Source: Lunularia cruciata
Lineage: Eukaryota > Streptophyta > Marchantiopsida > Lunulariales > Lunulariaceae
Reading direction: 5' to 3'
Assembly (NCBI GenBank): GCA_948567375.1
Contig: OX419755.1
Coordinates: 79,750,218 to 79,814,217, forward strand
Length of the DNA stretch: 64,000 bases
The notes below the pieces were generated by a model. It did not search any database, had not been told where the DNA came from, and saw only the letters and a program-made list of their open reading frames with translations. Of this stretch, positions 48,715 to 62,138 are shown one piece after another. Position 1 is the first letter of the stretch; each line of letters starts with the position of its first letter. A program made the position numbers and the translations under genes.

Positions 48715-49045
48715 TTTAGCCCCATTTTACTTTGTTTGTCTCACCCTTGTACGACTTGATGGGGTATTCCAATCCTTCCTTCGTGTTTTCTAAGGGGTCG
48801 CCTTTTTCATTAAGTAATGTAGTTCACCCTCATCGTGAGAAAAGTACTCGACGATGACAGGTTCCCCAACTTCTCAGCTTACTGCTGTAATTGGCTGTCC
48901 TTCTTTTCTTTTTACTTTTTACTGTCCTCTTCTTTTAGGCTACCGATTCTATTGGAGCTTAGCTCCATTTTACCCCTATGTTTTTCTTGCACGGCTTGAT
49001 GGGGTCTTCCATCCTTCTTTCTCTTTCCGGCTTCTAGGGAACAGC
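48715..49045 (-). repeat. two minus-strand copies of the dispersed repeat
   Basis: Copies at 48715-48810 and 48953-49045, reading TAGC(T)CCATTTTAC, then CTTGATGGGGT-TTCCA, then GGGG/AGGGAACAGCC-like ends. Together with 46128-46225 they enclose the elongin C gene in inverted orientation. Confidence 0.8.
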
Positions 49046-52000
49046 CACGTGTTTCTCTGCACATCTGACAAGCAGGATTTCAATTCCAAGTTCCCAGCCG
49101 TTTACATAATTTCTAAATTCTGCCGTTTCATATACTTGTGTCGCTTTTACCATTGCGTAAGAATTATCTTTTATTTTTTCAAATTTTAATTTATATATAA
49201 TCATAATAATAATTTCCTAAAATTAAATTTAAAAATTAAATTCAACAAAAATGAAGAGAAATATTGGTTCATTAGAAATCCAAAATAACGACAGTCCTAA
49301 ACAAGGGCAATTTTTAGTCAGTAAATGGTAAATATTTCTAACCCGAGAATAAATAGTAAATAGATAATAATGTAAAAACTTTTGCTGGACTTGGCGAAAG
49401 GCAAAGCACACGTGGAGCGAATACACATCACGTGGGATATTCCCCAGGAATCTTGGGGATGGAGGCGGTAGTGTCGACAAGCAAAGAGAAGAGAAAAAGA
49501 CAAAGTAGATCATGGTAAAATTGGAGGATCTTAATTTTACCTTGCCGTCCTTTCCAGTAAATGCTACCTGGATTAGTTCACGTTATTACTGTAGACTATT
49601 ATATTTTCATGATGGTTCATCACGATAAGGACTTTTCTGATAAAAGTGAGTTGACTCTTAATATTACTCAATAGTGATAAAGCATGACATAACCTTTTAA
49701 CTTGTATTTTTATTCTGGCATGAAAATTATCTTTAATACATTGACTTCAATTGGATTTAGTTGAACAGAAGAATCAATAAAATATACAGCAAAGAATCTC
49801 TTCTTTTTATAGGTAAATGTAAATAGGTACTGGTTAGTATTTATAAAGAACAAATAAAGTGAATGATTCTGATGATAAAATATAGACGAGATATAAACAT
49901 AAAGTAAAGTCAGCATTAGTGTGCTGTTCGTTAGATTATATAGTTTCGTGTGCTCCATGCTTTTGTTTAGGACTAAATACAGTGATCACGTCGTTTTCTT
50001 CTATCCTTTTTTTTACATGTACAACAAATATGACCTTAATATGATGTGTGTATTCAAACGCCTATAGCAATATGAATATATGGGTTACAAATATTACTTC
50101 TAATAATTATAATTCTTCCGGCATGCTAATGAAAATGAGTTAGTGATAGTGAATCAGGTGATCGATCACTAGTTTACTTCTGTAGTAAAAAAATTAAGAC
50201 GTTGTAGTGATGATAAATACCTAGAAAATTTGGAATTCGGAAATTTTAACAAGGAAAAAATGGAAAGCTAGAAACAAACATCTCAAAAATTACTTAGGTT
50301 GCAAACTTTTAGAAAGATATATTCCTACAGCAGTTCGATAAATTCTAAAGAAAAATATTTGATGCCGATTATAATACAACTATATAGAAACAATCATGTG
50401 TATAACTAGTTTCAAACTAATAAATAATGCTTTGAAGTTTATGTATCGAGAAATGCTGTTTTATACAGAAGCAAATTTTTGATACTGATCTAGTAAAAAT
50501 ATAGACTTTGCAGTAGTTCAAATTGATGTGGAGAAAAAGGTACTAAATTATAGGATCATATTTCTAAAGAATAGTCTACAAATGAGAAAGAAATAAGAAA
50601 CAAAAGATACGTATGTACTCTGAATGTACAGTTGAATTCGCTTCCGAAATAACTAAATAAAGGGCACCGTGCTAAGTGTATTTCTATAGATTAGCCTTCT
50701 TACACTATAATCCAAATTCTATATTCTTCTGTCCAACTTTGTCTATATTTCAAAAGATCGGCATGGACCTAAAATGTCTTGATCAAGCTAAAAACGGCAA
50801 TCTTTCGTTCCTATTTGGACATCGAAAGATAATAAACACATTCTTTAAATGAATAGTTGGCTTTGCTGCTGGGTTCAAACATCCTAGGAAGAAGAAAAAG
50901 GTTATAGGTTTACCGTTATTCAACTAGACTTTGCATGTGCTAACTGAAATATTGAGATAATATATCTAAAGGGTGTCATCAGTTCTATTTATTTAATTAC
51001 TATCAATGTGATCGAACTTTTTGTCATATCAAATTACTCAACAAATGTACAAAATCAAAGTTTAAGTTGTATGTTCGTGGCATAATCATGATATAATCAC
51101 AGATGTTATGAGAGGGTTTCGAGGAGTCCCTTTGAAGGTTTTTTTAAGTCTTTTGATTCTCCTATGACGTATTGTTACACTCGAAAAGTTATAACTCCAG
51201 AAAATAAAATAAATATACACACTGATTCTCTAGTGAGACAAGATATTGATATTTACTTCCTCTTTATGCTTTCATTAAGGGTACGTTACATAGCAATTGT
51301 TTGTGAGTATGTGTTGTTCATATGTTTAAATTCTCTTTATCGCACTGGTTGCGTACTCTAGAAGAGAAAACCCCAACGTAAAAGTAAATATCATGGATGC
51401 AATAATGAACCTGAAAGTAGTGACGGTGAGTTTACGCGAGTTCAGTAAATATCATGGATGCAATAATGAACCTGAAAGTAGTGACGATGAGCTTACGTGA
51501 GTTTAGCGTCTATTTCCCCCGCACCTTTGCAGTATCTACTCATTTTTTTCTTTGATTTGGGCACCTTAATCGGAGGATCTATCAAACTTTGTATTCTCGT
51601 TGTCCTATTTGTTAGTTGATAATAGTAATCATATCATAGAAGGAAACAATCAATGGTATTCAAGGTTCTGCATATAGAAATAGGGAGTGGCCCAAATCTG
51701 CGGAGTCAATAGGATCTCTACATTCGTGTTCTGCTTGAGGCATGTTACAAAACCACCGTCAAGCTTTGGGTCATCTTAAGGATTCCAACTTCTCTAATGG
51801 AAAATCAGTTCTGGACTAGTACCACTCAGTTTCTTAGACCTTTAGATCGGGACCTGGAACTAAAAGTAAAGAAATCAGACAAGGACGAGATTGCAAGAGA
51901 ATGGTTGGGAGACAGATCAGTATGGATCTTGTCTGTTCTGCTAAGGTTAGATGATCTCGTGAACAAAAGCTGACATGGGAGCAGCTTTGTTCCGTAGCCT

Positions 52001-53124
52001 TGTCTATGCGAAACCCGTTCAAACTCAGATAACAGGAAGCGACTACCCGCATGGGCAGAATCTTCAGAAAGTGAATTTGTTTGTTTCTAGAGATCAGAGT
52101 TAGTTGTACAGTGTTTTAGCCCCATGGACCAACTTGTTGCGATGGAGTGCAGAATCTGTAGACAGAGGATCTATTTAGCCTTTTCCCGTGGGGCTACAGG
52201 AGACCTTGATTTTTATGCAATCGAATCTTGGTGCCTGCCTGAGAAATGGCACTGCCAGCATCAGCCACGCTATGATATGCTGCTCCTATCCGGATAGTTT
52301 AGGAGGTGGAAGCTGTAAACAGCGTCCGCTAGCATAGCCTGTCTGTCAGGGATCCAGACAAACTCGTTGTGTGTTTTCTCCCAGCCTTAAATAAGGTTGT
52401 AGAAAGACGAAGGTGATCGGTCATTACAAGTTAGTTTCAGGCCCCTAGTGGATCTGAGCTCTAACGGTTTAGTTTAACTTGAAACTTCACGAGGCACCAA
52501 TTTCCCTCGTCACTTGACTCACCTATGATCCGCCCATCCTGGGCTCCTTTAAATCATCAGTTATGCGGCAGGAGTAAGATGTAAAATGAGCCCTGATCAA
52601 GGCTACTGAAGAATGACGGGCACACCAAGAGGACTCCGGCTTGAAGTGTCTGTCCAAGTCTCCCTGCTGTGACCAGTATCTACTATCCCCGGGGTTCAAG
52701 TCTGTTTGGACTTGCAGCCCTTTTGGTGAAACCATCCAACGCAGTCGTGCAAATTCAGTCGAAACTTCCTCCTAGTTTTTATCTACTGTACCTCTATTCG
52801 CAGGTTTCACCTCCGCGTTTCCTTAAAGTCTCCAAGTAACTAAAACTCACAGACAATAGTGCTCAACCCCCTTTACCTACTAAGGGTTGACCATAGGAGG
52901 TGGTCGCGAAGGTTTTACAAGTTTGCGTGAATATAAACATTTTGTATCGATTTGCCGTAATAAAACTGTTCCCACTCATGGCTGAGAAGTGAATGTACAT
53001 TAACAATGCTAGCGTCCATGTTTCGACCTTTTTGTTCTCGGTTTTTCACATTGTCCTTTCAAGTGATCCAAGTACATGGAATGGACCTGAAAAGCAGATA
53101 GAGTATATTAGAAACTGAACCTAT
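49046..53124. other. AT-rich intergenic DNA between elongin C and MYH
   Basis: About 4 kb with no recognisable gene. Contains a 61-bp tandem duplication at 51384-51505. Frames at 51164-51361 and 51834-52052 are unassigned. A CAACCC/GGGTTG hairpin lies near 52866-52890. Confidence 0.55.
51384..51505 (+). repeat. 61-bp tandem duplication
   Basis: Copies start at 51384 and 51445 with GTAAATATCATGGATGCAAT and include CCTGAAAGTAGTGACG-TGAG; they differ at only a few positions. Confidence 0.9.
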
Positions 53125-56100
53125 TCAAAATTGGAGTCCACCATCTTGCTGGAGAAGTTGAAAGCCAAGGAGAGTATGAGGACACAAAACAGTTATTCCA
53201 TGTGATCGAAGTATCTACACTGTCGCAGTGAGCGACTCCAAACGTACCTTCTTTACACTCGTCGAGAGGCCAATCCCACCAATAGCTTCCGCTTGGACCC
53301 ATTTTACTGGTACACTAGATCGCTTTTCTATCATAGACAGTTCCCATTTGGTCGCTTCTGTAAACCAACGACCCGATCACGTTACGGCCGAGTTCATGAA
53401 TAGGCCCAGGATATTTTCTTTCATTCAGTGCGCGCTTTACACTTCCACTCTACACCTCTACAACACCACACAGGCATGTAGCTTGCCCATTGTCTGTATG
53501 GGGAAATCTCCTCCTCTCAATGCTAATGGGGTTTTTGATCAACATAATAGCACCATGGAAAGGGAAACAGCGAGGGTAAAACAAAATAAGTGGATGAAGA
53601 ACCTACCTGAAGGGCAGAAAAGAAGCCACTCGACGGACATGTGCATCCTTATGTGGGAAAACACATGAACGTATGTTCCTAGTGCCTGTCGCTCTTTTAC
53701 AATCAGTTCACTTGGTTCGGTCAAATTGAAACCCAAATGGTCTTCTAAATACCTATCCATGGCACTTGTTCGTTCCTTTGCAGAAACCGCCACGCCACTT
53801 AAAGTCACCAAAGGGAACTCCCATAAGCCTGCAAGTAGACCTTGCTTTGGCCTCTGAACAAGGAGAAGGTATGTACTACTCGGGTCAGAGGAACGAGCCC
53901 GATAGGATTTTGGGACGATAGTCATATCCACAACCAGAACGCACGTACAGACGAACTCGTCACGAGGTGGCACTTTAGCAACCTTCATGGGGAAGTCAGT
54001 GACTAGCTTCACAGATTTAGACTGCAAAGAAAGAGCATTACAATGGCTGGAAATCGGGCAGGAAGAACAGGCTGGACTAGTTGGAGCGCAGACGGTAGCA
54101 CCAAGTTCCATCAGAGCTTGATTAAGGTCACCAGGTCGCTCAGGATCCACCAGCTCTTTCGCGAGGGCCCTGCTCAAGCCCCGCCCACAAAGGTTTACAA
54201 CGTGAGACAATATACAGAAAAGCTATCGGATTGTACTACTCGCTCCTTGGTGGCAGGAGTATGAACCCCATTACATATAAAGCTTGAATAAGCAGAGAAA
54301 CGAAGCCATATGAACGGACAAGAATACATGAAGGAGTCATTACCACAGCATTTTGACAGTGCTTGATAGTTTAGGACTATCGGGGATCACTCTTAGCCTG
54401 CTCAGAACTCGAATAACGTTTCCATCTACTACAGGAACTGGCTGCATGGCGAACTTTCAACTTGTCAGCACCTGAGAGGACCACATTATCCTATGATTTC
54501 CGGCACATCTTATAAAATATAAACAAGAAGACTGACTAAGTAACAGCAATATCATGTAGTTGATTCCCGACCACAGGAGTTTCTCATAGACAAGCCTAGA
54601 CACATACCACTTTAAAAGCTAGAAGGGGGGATATTCGACGTCCTAAACTGTAGTGTCTCCAGATTTAAAACGTGCCTATAACGATATGCTTGAGCCAGGA
54701 AGTACGGAAGAGAACGAAACCTGTTGAAAAGCGATGGAGGCTATAGCACCCGCCGTGTAGCCACCGATGCCAGGAACTTGCTGTAGTTCCGCTGGCGACT
54801 TCGGAAAACGACCCGAACGTTTCTCCACTATCTGTTTGGCACCCTGAAAACCAAAAGGAGGCAAGTAAGGAAGGGCCTTAAATTTTGAGAGATCAAACAT
54901 GTAGGCGACACATGAATTTTCTGTGAAGGGAATTCCAGAGGTTTCTGAAGTACATGAATTCCCACCTCAAGAAGGAATTTTGCACGCCTATAGTAGCCCA
55001 AGCCAGCCCACACAGTATTCACTTCCTGTCACAAGAAGTTGTTCACAGCTCAGTACACCCACTATCAGGTTAAATCTGAACTGTATCATCAGCCACTTGA
55101 TGCGATCACTTGCTCAGAATTCTTGAAGACCCTGACCTCTTGAGAGGCCATGGCAAGATGTTGTACAGTAGGCCATTTCTCCATCCAGCGCTTGTAATAC
55201 TCAATAACAGTGGCCACACGCGTCTGCTGTAACATCATTTCGGAAACCCAAACCTCATAAGCTCGTTGATCTAGCAGATTCTCTTCCACCTTCTTGTCGG
55301 CAGCTTCACTCGATACTCCTCCCATGGATTCGCTCTGCGATCCACTTTCTACCACTACCTTTTCGGCTACCGAGTCCACCTCAATCCGAGTGGAATAATG
55401 TTCAAGATCTGATTGCTCTTCAAACTCAAGATTACACTTCTCATTGTCCATCTCCTTACTGCCATAACAATGCTGGTGGCGAGAACCTTTGTTCTGCCTC
55501 CAGGGTAAAGTTCTGTGATTTGAATCATACCAACTGAGAAGACCTGATCTGATACTAGCTGCTTCTTCTTCCTCAAACCTGTACACTGCTGGTGGTGTAT
55601 CTTCAATGTCCAGGACCTTGGCAGAAATACCTATACCAACACGGTGGGCTCCTTTTACTCCTTTCGTCTTCCGCTTTATACTTACAATTGTCTCCTCTAA
55701 GCTCACAAAAGTAGTTTTATTATCCTTCTTCTTCCTGGATGCAGAATCGTCCCTTCGACCTTCAAATCACAATCCAAACAAAGCATTCAAGTAAATTCGA
55801 GTACCCCACATACGTCACAACCAAATTAGGTTGGGCACAAGAGGATCAGAACAGTTCCTCGTACACTCGGCTACAGCTGCTGTGTCTTCTTTCCTGTACT
55901 AGCTCAACCTTTCGACACGGCAATGTTTCATCTTTCAATCAATCGTTGTTTTTAGTACTACATCCTTCAAGTAAAGAAGATAAATGTCTTACTGGTCGGT
56001 GGAAAGACCTACCGTGTAGTGTTGACACCGAAGAAGTGTCACCAGCTGAATTGACGGACAATGCTTGTCCTGAATCATATATTGCAGCTTTGCTCAAAGA

Positions 56101-56142
56101 AGAGCGATTTCGAAGACCATACGAGTGGCATGTTCCAGCCAT
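53125..56142 (-). CDS. MYH: A/G-specific adenine DNA glycosylase (MutY homologue)
   Basis: Removes adenine mispaired with 8-oxoguanine in base excision repair. Exons on the minus strand: 56142-55962, 55759-55137, 55025-54966, 54843-54721, 54441-54344, 54169-53607, 53306-53248, 53148-53125; about 576 aa. LPWR ends at residue 148 and [13 protein letters not shown] carries catalytic Glu234. A helix-hairpin-helix ([12 protein letters not shown]) lies at 311-322 and catalytic Asp335 is in VVDGNVIRV. The iron-sulfur ligands C389-x6-C396-x2-C399-x5-C405 are complete. A NUDIX-like C-terminal domain contains FSHIRM, used to read 8-oxoG. A ~77-residue acidic insertion separates LPWR from RAYEVW. Exon 1 (start) and the 24-nt last exon are the least certain. 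All core residues are present, so it is likely functional. Confidence 0.9.
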
Positions 56143-57506
56143 CTCAACCTCAGTCCGCTACGTCACAGCCATTGGACGCTGCACAATTTAGCCGGAGTCT
56201 GTTGAAGGACTCATTCTTCGCAGGAGAAGTGGACCAAGATCCAGGGTACTGAGGTTTACTTGGCCCACTTCGGATTAGAATTCGAATCCCATCTCGATTT
56301 CAGCTCGGAGTCTGTTAAGATGATCTAAATTGGCGCGAAACAATTTCAAACTATGTGAATCTACGGTATCAGTGGAATCTCGTCGTTTTTGCCGGGATTA
56401 ACATCAAGGGGATGTTTGCCCTTGGTCAAACTACACTATTTTCTAGCCGATGAAAGGAATGGATTGGAAGCTCTATTGTCGCTTTTTGCCTGGAGGCTTT
56501 CTGGACAAATATGTCTTCGCCAAATTCGGACTTTCCCGGTCAAGTTCCTTTGTAGGAGCTTATATAGTTTTGAGCTTCAGAGCAGGTTTCAATCGCGTAA
56601 AGCGATGAAAACGATCTGTTCAATCGAGCAACGGGTTCTAGACGTTTTGGCTCAGGCTGTGGCGAAGTACTCAGACGTGGGGGAGGTTGGGTTTTGGAAG
56701 GCTAGTGAAAATGGTGACGTCCTCTGATCGTCGACATGTCCAGGACATTTTTGCTTTCCAAGTTCAGGAGTCTCATTTTACAAAAAAGTTACTCTATTGC
56801 TAGAAACATGGAAACCACCAAGAGTCCACAGAACTGCAGCAATATATCACCTTGTAAATTCGAGACGTTGACAGCAAGAGGATCAAGAAGGCGTAACAAT
56901 TTCAAGCACATGATTGAAACGTAAGTATTTTCGGAATGAAGAGGCCACGCTCCATAGTTCAGTTTGACTGGGGACGCTTCTTGTATCAGCTGTGAAAAAT
57001 ACAGAGCCTCCATCACTCTTGCTTAACCAAGAAATCTCTTGTGGCAGATAATTCATGAATTTCAGTTTTGTTTGGTGACCCATTCTCGTCTAACAGTGCA
57101 GACTGCTGGCAACCTATTGTCTAGCCAAAGACACGAGAAACGAGTCGTGCTCATGAGTGCTTGATTAAGAAGTCAACAGTTTAAGCTCCAGATAGACGTA
57201 GTGTGAATATATGGTGCAACTTTTATTATGTTTCTCATATCTACTTGGAATCCAGGAAGAAGATTCGGAGGACCGCACTTGATTTCCATCAAACACACGG
57301 ATTTTATCCTGTTCAGTCTCTCAATAACCTTTAACATCAGCGTTTACTTGTGACCCATGAAAGCTTTGATGGATATAGTCAGCAGTGTAGTAAACCATCA
57401 CACATCTTATCAACAATAACGGGCTTGAGATTGTGTGAAAGTCGAAACTGAAACATCAAGCCCCCACACAAGTATGGAACCGTATGTCTTGCTCCTTCCA
57501 CTTGAA
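56143..57506. other. spacer between MYH and MSH3
   Basis: Should hold the MYH promoter and MSH3 3' untranslated region. A plus-strand 112-codon frame at 56389-56727 and a short ORF from 56604 (MKTICSIEQRVLDVLAQ) resemble no family I know. Confidence 0.5.
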
Positions 57507-60500
57507 TTAAAGAGCTGTCACAACTTGACGCTGGAGAGCTTTCAGATGCGTCACGGATGCTTCGAGATCATTTGGTCTGAAATTCTTCTCTAATTGAAAC
57601 AGCAGATCTCGAACGGCAGCTTCTTCAACTGTAGCATGCCCACTTTCTACTGAGCAACTTGAAGAAGTCACTTCCTCAGCACATCCTCGGTCTTCCGAAG
57701 GATCTGTGAGTATTCTACCTGCATCGGTCAGATTCACTTCTGTTGACTCTGAAGGATCCCGATAAGAAACGCTGGTGCAAATTACTGGATCTGTTCCATA
57801 TTCCCGATCACCGACCAGCTTCTCAAGCTGCGAAGCCATTGAAGAAGCGGATTGTACACAAGCTTCGGGAATCTACCAAAGAGAAGAAAACCACATATTG
57901 AGTAATGCGATACAGAACCCCTTATAAATACTTAGAGATGGAAACCACATAATGTTGACGAAAACAAATAATCACATCTCACTACATTTGCAGTTAATAA
58001 AGACGAATCCATACAATCTTCAGCAGCAAATCATGTATAGAGAACAAAAAAGCAAAGAATTAACCTTATATTTCCAGAATAAAACAGATGTTACCTGAGC
58101 CATGCGAGCAACGTGTAAGCCAAAGCTTTTGCTTGCCACACCTGGAACCAGTTTGTACAAAAACGTGATGTCTCGAGGTGGGTCTGCTACCCCTTGTGAA
58201 TCTATCGTTGAGTCCTCGGCGGGCCCTCTTTCCGATGTTCCTTTTACAAATGTTGTCACCTCCTGAGCTAAGTACGATACATAATAAGGGTTTGCTATAC
58301 ATGGAAACTCGTCCCTGAGATCAGCAATTTTCGGGTAGTGTGTGACAAAGAGAGTGAGACATTGCGTCTCCTTCAGCATGTAGTGCAAGGTTGCATACGC
58401 TAGAGCAACACCGTCATGAGTACTCGTCCCTCTGCCTAATTCGTCGACTATCACAAGAGACCGCGTGGACGCAGTTCTCAGAATATTGGAAGCCTCATTA
58501 AGCTCCTCAAGAAAAGTGCTCGACCCTTTTTGCAAGCTGTCAGATGCGCCCATTCGAGTTTGCACGGAGTCAAAAACATGAAGCTTGGCGGAAGACGCTG
58601 GCACATACGACCCCACCTTCAAAAGCACAGGTAAATCCTTCAGGAAAAGTTTGTAGGAAAAAGAGCTCCAATTCGGTCGGACCTCATAACAACACGTGCA
58701 ACCGTGGATCACCTTATTTGGACTACTTTTATCCGTCGTCGAGAAGCACGAGTGAGACAAACCACGATTACAGACAGGAAGGAAGCTTAAGAACAACTAC
58801 AGACTTGGGAACCATTGCGGTTGAAATCTTCTGGCATTTACTGACGCTAAGTGAAGAGAGTACAAGGTCTTGAACACAGACCTGTGCCATGATAGCAATC
58901 AAGGCAACTTGGCGAATGTAGCAACTTTTGCCACCCATGTTTGGGCCAGTGATAATTTGGCAGCGCTCTTCCTTGGCATGGAGGATGGTATCATTCGGCA
59001 CAAAACGATCTTGCAGGACTGAGTCAAGAATCTGCAGCAGTTGCAAAACGACCCGTCAACACGATGAATGCATCTCTCATAAGGATAGCATCCTAAAATT
59101 TAAAATTGTTCAACTTGGAGCTGAAGATGTGAGCTAGTAGAAGGGGTCTTATATCTCTCCGAAACTACTTCAGGTATGGGACTGCAACTGGCAGCAAGAA
59201 CAAACAATACACTCCGGATGAAATAGCGAGTACCCTTGAAAAAGGCAGGACTTAACAAAGAAAACACATATAGAGGCACTCAGTAAGTAACTCCACGAAA
59301 TGTCACCGAGGATCGACAGATAGTTCTTTAAATCCAATATCATTTCAGGCAAAACGTCCCAAGTTTCACCCTCTTGATATCAATGACGCCTCTGCAGAAA
59401 GAGGTTGCGCACTACCAAGAATGATGATCCACATAAATAGTAGCTTTTGAACCTTCAATATCTTGTTTAAAGAAATAGGAGATTTTACCGGATGGCGGCC
59501 AGATTTTATCACAAGTTGGGGAGGCTCAGAATCTCCTACAAAATGCGGCCTTGTATAACCCTAGGAAGACGAAATCACACGCACACAAGGTTAGAAGGCC
59601 CTCCTTGGCTTTACGACTGAAGTGGTTAGTAAGCCCTCGACAGTACAGGAGTAGGATTGCTGCAGCCTATGATATGTCATGTACATATTGGGAAAATATT
59701 ATTCAGATGAAAGCTACTTATGACATCCTCTGAAGTTCGTCTACAAAAATGACCATTACTTGGATTACTACTTTGTAATATATGAGTGTGGGACCAGAAG
59801 CCGTTCGCAGAACGGCTTATCCACAACCCCTTAGGACCGAACCGATGCAATACTTTGTGATATATAAACTATTGGTGAAAAGAATGTACCTGATTATGCG
59901 AGACTACCGCTAGTGAGTGAAGGCAATCAAGAGCAGCAAGAGCCTGGACAGAAGCCCGAAATTCTATGTAGTGTTCGGAAAATTCCTCCATAAACATATC
60001 CCATGCTCTTGTGCATGCGGCAGCCAATTGTTCTGTGGCGAGAGCCAACTTATTTACAGATACAAGTACACTCGGTGGATGATACCGATGAGTCTTCTTC
60101 GTACTGCTCACTTTCATCCAGTCTGCTGGTACACGTTGGGCGACCGGCGCCTGCAACAGTTGACGGGTCAGATGAGGTAACGATATGCTTGAAGAAAATG
60201 CATGGAAGAGAAAGCACAACCATGTATAGAGTGTATATGTATGGGAACCGTTCGTTAGAGCACGGCTCTATACCCACGTAAGACTGGACAAGACTTGACA
60301 TAGTGAACAAGGTATGAGAAGTACATCCGTCATAACCATCATTTACGGATAGTGGTGCCCAAGCTCTCCGGTTAGTTCCTATCTGCAGGCGAGGACTACT
60401 GCTAGGAAATGTATCCTCGCCGATTAGACAAAGTGTAATTTGTGGGATCAGTAACCACTAACCATGTCATAGTGTGGAGACATGGAAAGCAAATAGCGTA

Positions 60501-61305
60501 GTCGTCATGCTTAAGGACTGAGAAACAATTAATGGAAATGAAAAGTGCATTTAAAGGAGAAGCCAGGGAAGATATCATACTTCTTAGGGAGCAGCATTCA
60601 TCACTGTCACAGCGAACCTGATGTGTGTGTTGGTGAGTAGAACAAATCCATAAATTCGTAATATCTTTTAATCCGGGCCTTAGCAGTGGCTAGACTTTTG
60701 AAGGAAGTGAAAGGAGGTCGAGTGGTCAGAGTAAGGTGGCGAGAAGTAATTAGTAAGAGACATTCCTGGCGTAACGCAAACGTTCTCAAACTTTTCAAAA
60801 CGAGTATAGACACAGTTATGGAAACTAGTGGTATCTCTATCCCTTGACCAACCATATTTTCAGTGTATGAATATGGAACCCGTTCGTTAGAATCAGGTTC
60901 TATTCGCACGTAAGACTGGACAAGACATGACGTAGTTAATCAGGTGTGAAAGGTAAATCCCTCACAGAAACAACCGTATATATACGTTATCCCTGAGCTA
61001 ATCAGAAACATCAAGATATTTGATGACATGGCATATTTGCGGGAACCAGCGGTGGGAGATAAATGCTTCTGAATACAATTCCCACCTTCAAAGAGCATAT
61101 TACATAATTAGAGAACCGATACTTCATTTGAGAATTCCCTGAAGTTTATGACAAGGCAGGGTCTGTCACTGACCTCCACCAAGTATGAGCTCCCATTCAC
61201 GGACATGTATTGGAGATTCGGAAGCCGCAGTAACTTCCGAAACGAGGGCAGAAATCCATCTAGCTCCTCTTCTGCTAATTTTATTGTGGCACGACAGCTC
61301 AGAAC
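57507..61305 (-). CDS. MSH3: DNA mismatch repair protein MSH3, C-terminal part
   Basis: MutS family ATPase; MSH2-MSH3 (MutS-beta) recognises insertion/deletion loops. Six exons on the minus strand, 61305-61174, 60150-59890, 59560-59489, 59031-58882, 58616-58095 and 57872-57507, all GT-AG and in phase, encode the last ~499 residues. Family-specific segments are [37 protein letters not shown] and QDRFVPNDT. Walker A is [22 protein letters not shown] (exon at 58882-59031). The signature is [12 protein letters not shown], Walker B is [16 protein letters not shown], and FVTHYP follows. The match to [12 protein letters not shown] and the [17 protein letters not shown] region favours MSH3 over MSH2 or MSH6. 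The mismatch-binding, connector and most lever exons lie beyond 61305 or outside the window. The C-terminus ends in QRQVVTAL. Confidence 0.92.
60235..60970 (+). repeat. ~105-bp dispersed repeat in an MSH3 intron
   Basis: Two copies near 60235-60345 and 60870-60970 share ACCCGTTCGTTAGA, CACGTAAGACTGGACAAGAC and GTATGAGAAG-like ends. A related copy lies at 61392-61495, and an inverted one at about 39228-39285. Confidence 0.8.
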
Positions 61306-62138
61306 CTGCACAGAAAATTTTGTTGAAAGATGTGAGTTTCTCTGACTACATGCATGGAACTCAGACTAAAGTACAACATATTACGTAATATGTACAGAAC
61401 CCGTGGTAAACAACCTGGTTCCATACCCACGTCTGACAGGACTGACTCTGACTCTGACATATGATGGTAACCCAGTAAAGATCGTCATAACCACAGACTA
61501 AAGTACCACAAATTTAAGCAACGGGAGCAGAAGCCGTTCAAAGAACAGAGGGTCCGGAACCTACCAAGTATAGAACCGTGCATGTGAAGTGCATATGAAA
61601 TACATGCATGACCGTATGGAAATCGAAATGCATTGAATCTAAGCAAAATGGAATGTAAGTAAATCTCACAATACGAAGATAAGAGGAAGTAAGGACGTAT
61701 AGATACATTTTAAAGGTAGCACCTACAGAGAACTAGTATACATCATGAAACAAGAACCAAGACACAACAGATTAAGCATCTGAATTGAAAGCAGAGGAGG
61801 ACCATCAAACACAGAAACATCGAGCAAGGAGGAATAGACAGAGCTTTAGTTGAGGATGGGTGGAGTGGAGCGAAATGGAAGGGGAGTGGATGGGAGCTTG
61901 GCCGTGTCGGAGCGAAGTGTGAGAGGACTGGACATGAGAGATGAGAGCAGATGCGTTCCTCGAACGGGGATCCGGAACTCATTAAAAGCATATGAAGTGC
62001 AGATGGAATGGCAATAAAATGAAAGCAGAACTAAATGAAAAGAACATGCGGAAAGGAGATGAAGTGCAACTCGCAAATCGAAAGTAACGCTAAGCACCAA
62101 CATCAAATTATCAGGAAGAGAAACTGTTAACTGTTAAC

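Noticed and set aside
56389..56924. Plus-strand gene between MYH and MSH3
   Set aside because: Short frames without domain or convincing splice sites, lying in what should be promoter and 3' untranslated DNA.
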